A DNA stretch of 64,000 nt. It comes from Mycocentrospora acerina. Lineage: Eukaryota > Ascomycota > Dothideomycetes > Pleosporales. The first letter of the stretch is position 1. The number at the start of each line of letters is the position of its first letter. Positions 55,541 to 64,000 of this stretch are shown here, in pieces. The translations under genes and the position numbers were made by a program. Under the pieces are notes generated by a model. That model had not been told where the DNA came from. It was given only the letters and a program-made list of their open reading frames with translations, and ran no database searches. The DNA is taken from contig JAKUHH010000072.1 in the NCBI GenBank assembly GCA_022701365.1, positions 310,001 through 374,000 of the forward strand, in the 5' to 3' direction.

Positions 55541-57666
55541 TCATCTCCTCTTTAGTTGCTCCGAAAGATATTCGAGAATCTGAGTTGGTGTTAGTGAGGG
55601 GCTCGCTACGGCGGGGGGTTTTTTTTTATTTGTTTATCTAAAAAAAAACATCGAAAAAACATACCTTTGGCGAGATGACTTCTTGGTTAACCAAATGTTT
55701 CCCGAGGATCTTGACAACCTCCATTTGCTCCTCAGATGTCAAGCCGTGAATGGCCATTTCAATGACGCCGCCGACAGTGGTGTGGTGGCTTGCGATGAAG
55801 CTGGTGTAGTAGAAAAAGGTAATGGATCCCATGATGAATTGGCAGTCCATGCGGTCCGTGATACCTCCATGTCCGGGAATAGAGTCGCCAAAATCCTTAA
55901 TCTTGAAAGTACGCTTGAGACCAGAGGCAAAGAAGCCTCCAAAGGGAGCAATCAAGGATGCAAATGTTGCGAGTACGTAAACGTGGAACTGAACAGGCAT
56001 GAAGTTGAGGGTGCTAGGGAAGGGGACGCCGGCAGGGATAAAGGGCACGGTGTAGTCGCGGGGAATGAATACGGGGTTTGGCTTGCATTCGAGGCCTGTC
56101 CAGATGTTTGCGCCGAGGTCCTGTTGGTTGTTAGCAGAGTGGATGGATGGTGGATGGATGATGAATAAATGGATGATGAATAAATGGATGATGAATAAAT
56201 GGATGATGAATAAATGGATGATGAATAAATGGATGATGAATAAATGGATGATGAATAAATGGATGATGAATAAATGGATGATGAATAAATGGATGATGAA
56301 TAAATGGATGATGAATAAATGGATGATGAATAAATGGATGATGAATAAATGGATGATGAATAAATGGATGATGAATAAATGGATGATGAATAAATGGATG
56401 ATGAATAAATGGATGATGAATAAATGGATGATGAATAAATGGATGATGAATAAATGGATGATGAATAAATGGATGATGAATAAATGGATGATGAATAAAT
56501 GGATGATGGATGATGAATGATGGATGATGAATGATGGATGTATGGTAGAAAACTCACGTTGACGGGGCAGATGAAGTACTTGGACCGGGCTAGGAAGTGG
56601 GTAAGACCAATGCCCCAGATGACGGTGAAGAACCAGGCGCCAATAAAGCCCTCCCAAGTCTTCTTGGGCGAGATTTGAATGAGGGGAGTGCGTCCAAAGG
56701 TGATGCCGCAGAGGTAGGCAAAGATGTCATTTGTGACAACCATGGAAACGGGCAGGATGAGCCAGTAGAAGCCCTCGAAGATGTTGTTGATGACGAAATG
56801 AGCCTGACCGACAATCAAGAAGAGGGCCATGTGGGTCCAGGCGAACTGGGTGAATTGGAACTTGTAGTGGCCCTTTTGCAGCGAGTAGACGAAGAAGACG
56901 AAGCCTGTGGGTGTGAGTGTGAGTGTAGTTTTAAGGGGGAGGGAGAGTAGTTTTGAAGGGAGTGTGGATGTAGGAGTGGATGTAGGAGTGGATGTAGGAG
57001 TGGATGTAGGAGTGGATGTAGGAGTGGATGTAGGAGTGGAAGAATCAAACATACCAATAATGTACAGCATGAAAGAAATGAAGCGGTGGTGGGTGGCTAG
57101 CGGAAGCAGGACGCGGTCTACGAGCAAGACGTGTTTGAAGTAGTAGATGACGCTTTCGCCGTACAAAAAGTACATTGTGGTGCCCAGAAAGTACCAGTTG
57201 AGCGACTTTGTAAAGTGCAGACTGCGGGCCTTGCTGGGGACGTTTGCAATGGCAATGACCTCCTTGAAGGAGACAATCTGGACGGCCGTGGCGATGATGA
57301 TGATGTAGATGTGGCCGGCGCCGAGGGCCCAGAAGAAGCCGGCAATCATGACCAGCGTCCATACTGTGCGCGTGATGAAGTTTGCCTTTTTCTTCTCATA
57401 CTCGGTCTGCTCGGGGACTGCGGCGGGCTGGGGGGAGGGGGAGGTCAGCGGGGCAGGGGAGAAGAGGGGAGGGGGAGGGGGCATGCCATGCAGGCAGAAG
57501 GGGGGCCACGCACTGGAGGGTCGAGGATGGCGCTGCGCAGAGGGCTGCTGGGGGCGTCGCCGTGGTCGCTGTATTCGGAGAAGCTGGTGGAGAGGCGTCG
57601 CGAGCGGCTGGTGCTGGAGCTGCCGACGCGGTGCTGGAACTTGACGTCCTTGCGGGAGCGCGCCAT
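55541..57666 (-). CDS. CDS1: Phosphatidate cytidylyltransferase (CDP-diacylglycerol synthase)
   Basis: Makes CDP-diacylglycerol from phosphatidate and CTP in the ER, feeding phosphatidylinositol and phosphatidylserine synthesis. Five exons (57666-57514, 57427-57055, 56904-56558, 56120-55665, 55579-55541) add up to 455 residues, the usual eukaryotic length. There are about seven to eight membrane helices. The catalytic signature is KIKDFGDSIPGHGGITDRMDCQ, and ISPKKTWEGFIGAW is a second conserved stretch. The N-terminus is a Ser/Arg-rich cytosolic tail. The last exon codes only ILEYLSEQLKRR, a typical end of this protein, which supports the 3' model. Introns two and three hold minisatellites; the intron at 56557-56121 is 437 nt, far above the local norm. 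It is divergent from the Rad26 gene. Confidence 0.95.
56161..56505. repeat. Perfect 15-bp minisatellite, 23 units, inside an intron
   Basis: Twenty-three identical tandem copies of ATGAATAAATGGATG without a single mismatch, flanked by diverged GGATGATGAATGAT-like units (to about 56540). It lies wholly inside the third intron of the CDP-diacylglycerol synthase gene. On the minus strand the unit has no stop in any frame used, so long artefactual open frames run through it. Confidence 0.95.
56963..57041. repeat. 12-bp minisatellite, about 6.5 units, inside an intron
   Basis: Tandem GTGGATGTAGGA units (GTAGGAGTGGAT register) within the 150-nt second intron (57054-56905) of the CDP-diacylglycerol synthase gene. 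Confidence 0.9.
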
Positions 57667-58030
57667 GTCGGGCGGATGGGCGGGACAAGGCGGTGGTGGT
57701 GGGCGTGGTGGTGGGCGTGGCTCAGGGGCGGAGGGGGGGAGGGGGGGAGAGGATATATGACTACAGTGCAGCAGACGGGAGGAGCGTCGGTGGGCAGGCT
57801 GCTTGGGTCGCGGGTCGCTAGGTCCTGGCAGTCGGGCCAGGTTGTGAAAAGTAGCGGACGAAGACACAGCCAGACGTCACTGTGCGGGCTTAGCGCCCTG
57901 GCCCGCCTCTGCATGATGCCCCGACGCCCGAGCCTGCGCCTGCGCCTGCGCCTGAGCCACCCGACGCGACGCGCCCTGGATTGGCGCATGGGAGGGACGA
58001 AACAACAAGAGAAGAACAAGAACAAGAACA
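57667..58030. promoter_or_regulatory. Divergent promoter between CDP-diacylglycerol synthase and Rad26-like genes
   Basis: 364-bp GC-rich spacer between two start codons. GTGGTGGGC-type repeats occur near 57690-57720, and an AAGAACAAG run lies just before the Rad26-like start. No recognised factor site. Confidence 0.4.
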
Positions 58031-60461
58031 ATGCCCCGTGACCCTGGCGACCTGCACTCGGACCCCGACCTGGACCTCGACCTGGCCTTTGACGACGACG
58101 ACCTCGACAGCCTGCCCGCCAACACGCTGCAGCACCTCGAGGCCAGTGCCATCCGCGCGACCCAGACGCCGCAGCATCAGCACCAGCAGCAGCATCAGTA
58201 CCAGCAACAGCATCAACACGGACAACATGATCATCAACACCACCAACAACACCACCAACAACACCACCAACACGCCCCCGAGTCCGACTATGGCCTCGAC
58301 GACGGCGACGAGGTCATCAACCTCGACCAGCCCTCGCCCTGGGTGACTGGCGCCGCCCCGCCCGCCGCCCACGACGACGACGACGACGACAACTACACCC
58401 ACGCCCACGACGACAACTACCCCCACCCCCACACCCACGACTATGCCGCCGACCCCATGGACGTCGAGCACCACGCCGCCCCCACCCAACACGTCCTCCG
58501 GATCAAGCAGGTGCGCCACATCCTGCCCACCTGCCCACCCACCTGCCCATCCACCCGCCTGCCTGCCCGCCGAGTGCTGCTAATCCCCGCAGCTCGAGCG
58601 AGAGAGGGACCATGAGAGGACGCTCGCCACACAGCTGCGCGCCAGGCTGCAGACCAAGGAGGGCGAGGCAGACACGCTGCGCCGCCGCCAGGACGCAGAC
58701 CGCCGCCAGAACGACCGCCGCCTCGCCGATGCAAAGGCCGCCCACGACGCCGAGCTGGCCCAGCTCAAGGCCGAGAACGACCGCCTGAAGCGCGAGCGCG
58801 AGCAGGCCCAGACCCACGACATGTTCGACCAGCACGACGCCCGCAACCACGGCCTGGCCCAGCGCACGAGGGCCGGCCTGCCCTCGCGCCCAAAGCCCGC
58901 CGGCAGTGGCAGCGCCCCAGCCAGCCCGGCAGGGACGCCAAAGCGCACCCAAAAGACAAGAGGGCCCTTGGGGGACGGCTTTGACGACTGCCATGCTGTC
59001 ATGGCCTCGCCGTCCAAGCACCGCGACAGGCCAAAGACGGCGGCAACCCCCAGGCAGACCAGCAAGCGCAAGAGACTGGCCATTGACCAGAGCCCCATCC
59101 CCATGCCAGCCCTGCAGCTGAGCGAGCCCCGAACACGGCCCAACGAGGGCGTGCCTGAACCGCCCGCCCAGCTCACCATGGACGTCGCCCTCTTGCAGCA
59201 CTTTCGAAAAGACGACCGGCGCTTCACCCTCCTGCACCGCCTGCTCTCGCACAAGTCGTCCAATGGCAAAGACCGCATACTCGAAGCCCTCGCCCAACAC
59301 ACGTTCCCATCAGACCCCGCCAAAAAACTCTCGTCGCTCGTCTACGACGCCCTGTCAGCAGCCACCATGTCGGACGTCCACGAGCTGGCTCTCCAAATCT
59401 GCCACGTCTTCCTCGACCTGTGGCAGCGCTGTCTGGACGAAACCCACTATGCTCCAATTAACCTGATTTTCGATACCCTTCATTTCCTTCTTGCCTGCGA
59501 GCCTGGCAAGACGGCCGTCCAGCTAACCGAACGTGCTGTGCCGCTCATTGTTGCCTCCATCGACCTCTTCGCCTACCCTGTCGCCAAAGCAGCCAAACAG
59601 GGCGGGAAGTCGGTCGAATCACTATACTCTGCAGCCCAGCGTGAAATAAGATTACAAATCGATGCCTCGGATTGCCTTGAACTGCTTTACATCATCTCAA
59701 CTAGCTGCATTTCTTCCACAGACCCGCAAGCCATGTCCCGATTTTGGAAACACATTCCCTCTGAAACGGCCGTCATGCTCCTCAACAAAGAACATGCACG
59801 ACCACAAATCACCCTCATGCTGCGTATCCTGAGCACCTCTGCCCTGCCAACATCCCTCGGTCCCATTGTCTCCTCGGACTCGCAGCAAGACACCCAAGCC
59901 GCTAGAGAAGATGCCCTCATCAACCGTCTCACCAATATGTTCACCGAGACTCCCACACCAATTCCCGATCCCTCTTCTCCTACTCCCCCACTCCCCCCCG
60001 CCACCGAAACCCAAGTCTGGGATCTCCGTCTCCTCGTCCTCTCCGTCCTAACACAATTCTCCATCCCCATATCTGGCTGCAAGCGCCTCGCCTCAAACAG
60101 CCTTTGCATTGGCCGTTTAATAAAATACCTCGACACGTGCATCACCTCGCTCTACACACATCCTCTCTCCCCTGACCAGAGCCGCAAAGTCGCCACCATC
60201 AACGCCACCATGAAACTCATCTACCACATTGCAACTAGCAACGAAGGCTTCGACATTAAAAGCAAGCTAGTGAATACACTTGGAGGCCAGCACGCATATC
60301 TTGTCTCTCTCACACGGCTAGCATTTAGCGAGGGGTTAGTACTTGAAGACGGAATCGAAGACCAAGTCGTAGACATGGCGCATGCCGTCCTAGACGGAGG
60401 GTTGAGTCCCGAAGAGGGCGAAGCATTTGGGACCGTCTTTGGCAGCGGAAGTGGTACGTAA
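58031..60461 (+). CDS. DNA-damage checkpoint protein Rad26/UvsD (ATRIP family)
   Basis: Regulatory partner of the Mec1/ATR kinase in the DNA damage response. Two exons (58031-58510, 58593-60461; intron 82 nt) give 782 residues. The N-terminus is acidic (DPDLDLDLAFDDDDLDSLP) with a Gln/His-rich tract coded at about 58170-58280 and an Asp/His-rich stretch. A coiled coil follows (LERERDHERTLATQLRARLQ... LAQLKAENDRLKRERE), as expected in ATRIP proteins for oligomerisation. Next comes a Ser/Pro/Lys linker (PKRTQKTRGPLGDGFDD) and a helical-repeat C-terminal half (LLQHFRKDDRRFTLLHRLLSH, ALQICHVFLDLWQRCLDE). The family call rests on this overall architecture and on recognition of the C-terminal half. 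A GTACGT just before the stop could be a splice donor to another short exon. Confidence 0.8.
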
Positions 60462-60727
60462 TTATGATTTTTATGATTTTTGGCGAAAAAAATGTAATAT
60501 AGATGAAACTATTATAAATGACTCGTGCGCGTCTTGTATAACAAGCATAAATACGTATATATATACACGTGTTTATAAAATATGAAATGACTTTGCCCTG
60601 CTAGTTGAATCCATCTTCTTCTTCAATAATCAAAATACCAAAAAAAAATTCCCCTTTCACCCCCCCTTTTTTTTAAAAACAACCCCGCATTTACATTCCA
60701 CATCTCCGCTTCTCACCTTCTCACATC

Positions 60728-60782
<55 letters not shown>

Positions 60783-62443
60783 GGTGTAAATCATCCCTAA
60801 ATCACCAAACATTTACATGATTGAAATTTTTTAAAAGTCAAAGATACTCACTATTCGCACACACAATTAAATACTTCCGTTAATTTACTGATGCGTTCAT
60901 CGCTTGCATGTCGCATTTCCTAGTATTTTTATTTTATTTTCTTGGAGTGGTTCGACTGAATGGTTGGTCTGATTAAATGATGAATTAATATTTGAATTGA
61001 TTGATTAGACAGATGGATATTTCTTTGTTAAAACTGAAGGGGGGGTTGGATGCTGTGGTCATGGTGGGGTTGGTGGTGGTAGAAGTAGTATCAGTAATCA
61101 CTACTCACATAAATAAACAACAGATACCTATCCAAAGAATATAAAAAAAATGTAGATTAAATTTTTTTTTCACTCCCCTTCTTGATTACTATGAAATTAT
61201 TCTTTCATCATTGGTTAAATTTAGAGATATATCTAATGAAATACATTTACATACTATTCTCTTACTCTCTCTGGAAACCCAAAATCCCCCCCCCCCCCCA
61301 CCTCCAAATAAAAATTCCTTACTAATCTCCTACGTCATCATCATCACCACCCTCACCATCGTCGTCGCCGCCGCCGTTTCACAAGACAGTAAAAAAAAAC
61401 GGCTACTAGAACAAACTCTATTATTTTTCCCTTTCCCCTAAAAAAACAACAACACAAGACCCTTGTTCCATGTGAAAAAATGACAAGGAGGCGCGACGCG
61501 GCACGGATAAAGTAAATAACTTTTTTTTTATTAAAATTTTTTTTAGGGTTACGGATACGAAGGAAGGAGGGTGGGTGGGCGGTAAGGAGAAATATTTGCC
61601 GGAAGGATACGCGACACGGTGTGGTACGACGTGGCACGATGGGGAAAGAGGAAGGGGGAGGATGAAACAAGGTGACATGACATGACATGTGAGACGAGAC
61701 AAGACGAGACGAGGCAAGACAAGACAAGACAAGACGGAAAGTAACATGACGGAACGGCAAGGCAAAAAAGGTAAGAAAAGAAAAGAAGAGGAAAAAAAAG
61801 AAGATTTGGTCAATCACAAAGTTTGAATGCCTAGGTGAGCGAATGTGTTTGGAAAAGCCAAGTAATTCTAAATATCCTTCTACCTCACCATCACCACCAC
61901 CACCACCACCACCAACCAGACAAAGCAAAGCTTACGTGTTAACAGAAAAGTTTGAACAAATCAACCAACCAACCAACAACAATAAAAAACAACCACAAAT
62001 GTATTTTAACCACCCAAACAATAACAGTACAAGTAAAAGGCAGGAAAGAAGACAACAACAGAGTGAAATGAGATGAAAGTAAAATTGGATATAAGTAGTT
62101 TTTTTCAAACCACAACACAAAAATAGACGATTGCTAAAATTTGGTATCGCGCGACAAGCACACCTTTCCTTCCTTCCTTCCTTCCTTTGGGACCTTTGCA
62201 AATATAATATATAAAAAAATTTGGCAGAGCAATGAGGAGAGAAAACAAAACAAAAAGCAAAGCAAAGCGCAATGGCAGTCGCAGTCGCAGTACATTATGG
62301 CGTAAAAACGGTCCCAAAAACCGTCGTCTTTCCTTCTTCTTCTTCTTCTTTCCCCCGAATACCCTCCGAAAACATAGACGCCGATTTTTTGGTCCAATAG
62401 AACGAATATGGGAATAAACAATACTTGTACACGTAAAAAAATT
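60462..62443. other. Convergent intergenic region with simple repeats (2 kb)
   Basis: Between the 3' ends of the Rad26-like gene and the disordered-protein gene. It holds the (TC)n tract, a run of ten or more C at about 61286, CACCACCAC and GACAAGACAAG runs, TTCC tetramers near 62166 and many A/T runs. No gene is supported. Confidence 0.6.
60733..60781. repeat. (TC)n dinucleotide microsatellite, about 24 units
   Basis: Uninterrupted TC repeat of about 49 bases following TCACATCCTCTG and preceding AGGTGTAAATC. Confidence 0.95.
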
Positions 62444-63967
62444 CTACACAGCCACTCCGCATGCTGCTGCGGGTGGCAGCGGAGGAAGCGGCATGTTGGG
62501 CGGTGGCGCGGGAAGCGGCATATTAGGCGGTGGCGCGGGAGGAGGGAGACCCATGGCAGGCATGCTCATCCGTGCAAAATTCGTCATTTGCTGACCTTGG
62601 GCGTAGTGGTTGCGCATCGTATCGATGCTCGGGCTCAATTGCAGGGCTGAGCTTGCGCTTGGCGAGGGGGTGCGACTGTTTCGTGTGTCGGATGCTCTTT
62701 TGCCGGGCACAAAGGATGGGGTCGACGCAATGGCTCGGACAGGACGAGCGATAAAGGGCGCATGATCGGGTCGGATCTGCATCGATGTTGGTCGGCGAAT
62801 TACTTGTGAGACTTGCGAAGCGGAATGAAGTGTGCCCGGGTGGGATGTTGGTGTCATGTTCGCTGCTACTGAAGGTGGCCTGACAGAAAATACTGGCGAC
62901 GTCACCGAGCGCATTCCAACACCATCTGCGGGCGAGGTGGCACTTGTTGGTGTGGCAGATGAGCGACGTCGCTTGCCAAGATTCGATGTATCAATGTGCT
63001 GAGCCTGAGGACGGATAGGAAAGGGACGGAGGAACGGTTTGGGTGTCGAGGATAGACGACGTTGGCGGCTCGCGGCTGCATCCTCAAATGATGACATTGG
63101 CGGGGACATTGCAGCAAGGAATGGAATGTGTCCCACATGCGTCTTCTGATGGCCGAATCCGGGAGGTACAGGAAGTGGTCCTGTTGGTGGCGGGGAAATT
63201 GCGCCGTAACGCTGGGATGCGCTGCAGCTGCGAGAGTTTGACCTCACAGGACTGTCCTCTCGCTGTGAGTCATCACTGGGAGAAGAAAATCGCTTTTCAA
63301 AGTCCGTCTGAAGAGTGTTTTCTTGAGCGTTGTTGTTGATGTGTGCTGTAAGTCTTTCGGCGGCATGGAAGGGAACCGGAACTGCTATTTGTGTCGGACT
63401 CAGTACTGAATCCTCAACTTCTGGCGCCTCAACTTCCTTTGCTGTCGGGGATCCAGAGATGAGGAACGAATGTCGGAAGTTCACTGCGGGCTCGTCGACA
63501 GACAGCGAAGAATGCTCATCAGTGACAGGGAGAGGTTGCATGGATCTGCGACGAGAGGCAGTCCCATTGGTGGGGTTCATGTGAAAGGACTTCAGAGACA
63601 TGGCGCTTCGCAATGGTTCTGCCTCCCCACCTGTGGAGAATGCTTCTCGGAGGGGAGATCGTGGGGCTGGAGATGAGTCTCGCGAGGTGTTTCTGGTTCC
63701 GGACCCGGAAGCTGATGTTGCCGAGGACATGAACGAGTAGCGAGAGCGGTCACGAAGTGAATCGAGCTGAATCTGATCGGGCGAGACTGGCGTGGTAATG
63801 ATTGATGCAATATCTGTTGACTGACGCTTGCTGCCATTTCGGACAGAATTGCTGCTAGATGAGTCTGTGATACTCGCGGTTCGCTCGTCGGGAGTAGGTT
63901 CCCAGCCCGAGATTGGTATGCCTGGGGTGTCCGAGTGCGGCGGCTGAAGTGACGAGTCAAGAGTCAT
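62444..63967 (-). CDS. Disordered Ser/Pro-rich protein, unknown (possibly partial at its 5' end)
   Basis: Open frame of 507 residues with no folded domain recognised. It is dominated by Ser, Pro, Thr and Arg, with many SPxR/RxxS sites (SRDSSPAPRSPLRE, RRRSMQPLP, SNLGKRRRSSATPTS) that look like kinase targets. The C-terminus has a proline-rich end with an exact internal repeat, PPPAPPPNMPLP then PAPPPNMPLPPLPP, possibly an SH3 or profilin ligand. The ATG at 63967 opens the frame, but only 33 bases remain in the window upstream, so earlier exons cannot be excluded. No function is proposed. Confidence 0.6.
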   Translation of the reverse strand: MTLDSSLQPPHSDTPGIPISGWEPTPDERTASITDSSSSNSVRNGSKRQSTDIASIITTPVSPDQIQLDSLRDRSRYSFMSSATSASGSGTRNTSRDSSPAPRSPLREAFSTGGEAEPLRSAMSLKSFHMNPTNGTASRRRSMQPLPVTDEHSSLSVDEPAVNFRHSFLISGSPTAKEVEAPEVEDSVLSPTQIAVPVPFHAAERLTAHINNNAQENTLQTDFEKRFSSPSDDSQREDSPVRSNSRSCSASQRYGAISPPPTGPLPVPPGFGHQKTHVGHIPFLAAMSPPMSSFEDAAASRQRRLSSTPKPFLRPFPIRPQAQHIDTSNLGKRRRSSATPTSATSPADGVGMRSVTSPVFSVRPPSVAANMTPTSHPGTLHSASQVSQVIRRPTSMQIRPDHAPFIARPVRAIASTPSFVPGKRASDTRNSRTPSPSASSALQLSPSIDTMRNHYAQGQQMTNFARMSMPAMGLPPPAPPPNMPLPAPPPNMPLPPLPPAAACGVAV

Positions 63968-64000
63968 GGCCCTGCTGGTTGTCGTTGAAGAAGCATACTG

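Noticed and set aside
56161..56505. CRISPR-like array
   Set aside because: Units are directly adjacent with no spacers, and the host is a eukaryote; it is a minisatellite.
56065..56520. Plus-strand open frame coding a WMMNK repeat
   Set aside because: A 15-bp tandem array is open in several frames by chance; no flanking gene structure or known protein.
55952..57688. Long minus-strand open frame of 578 codons with YSSSI repeats
   Set aside because: It runs through three introns of the CDP-diacylglycerol synthase gene and is kept open by the 15-bp array. The spliced five-exon model restores a standard 455-residue enzyme.
58503..59300. Minus-strand frames opposite the Rad26-like gene
   Set aside because: Shadow frames from GC-rich coding sequence; the plus strand has the coiled coil and repeat architecture.

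Overview
This window is nuclear DNA of a filamentous ascomycete, most likely a dothideomycete of the Pleosporales type (the placement below Pezizomycotina is inference). The signs are genes broken by short GT-AG introns of about 46-60 nt with CTGAC or CTAAC-like branch sites, CT-rich leaders, two Pol III tRNA genes, a CFEM/PTH11-class receptor, an APSES cell-cycle factor, and a fused isocyanide synthase-dioxygenase. Exon joins were worked out by hand. For almost every multi-exon gene the summed exon length is a multiple of three, which supports the models.

Layout. 1-20 kb is a transport and secretion-flavoured, gene-poor stretch: an APC amino acid/GABA-type permease (5' end unresolved), a CFEM-domain PTH11-like GPCR, a LURP-one/tubby-like gene with a frame break, a tRNA-Thr with an intron, a SAP-like membrane protein, a mitochondrial carrier of the MME1 kind, a DHA1 drug/polyamine MFS pump and a copper amine oxidase. 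20-31 kb is conserved housekeeping: a diamine-type N-acetyltransferase, a Cup1-like LYR protein head to head with the MBF/APSES-ankyrin transcription factor, the alternative clamp loader subunit Ctf18, and the initiator tRNA-Met.

31-42 kb is accessory in character. Three divergent genes encode related proteins I cannot assign to any known family (31.6-33.3, 34.9-36.4 and 39.5-41.8 kb). A small basic-acidic orphan gene and a secreted M14 carboxypeptidase are interspersed. This small expanded orphan family is the best candidate here for something undescribed.

43-52.6 kb looks like a small secondary-metabolite locus: a sugar-porter MFS, an isocyanide synthase fused to a TauD-type Fe(II)/2-oxoglutarate dioxygenase, a divergently transcribed monocarboxylate-type MFS, and a phenol-hydroxylase-like FAD monooxygenase. 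Together they suggest synthesis of an amino-acid-derived isocyanide, its oxidation and its export.

52.8-64 kb returns to conserved genes: a mitochondrial PPR protein, CDP-diacylglycerol synthase (two introns carry minisatellites, one with 23 identical 15-bp units), a Rad26/UvsD/ATRIP checkpoint protein, and a disordered Ser/Pro-rich protein at the right edge. Intergenic regions are rich in simple repeats: (GTA)n, (TC)n, a degenerate 16-bp tandem repeat and homopolymer runs.
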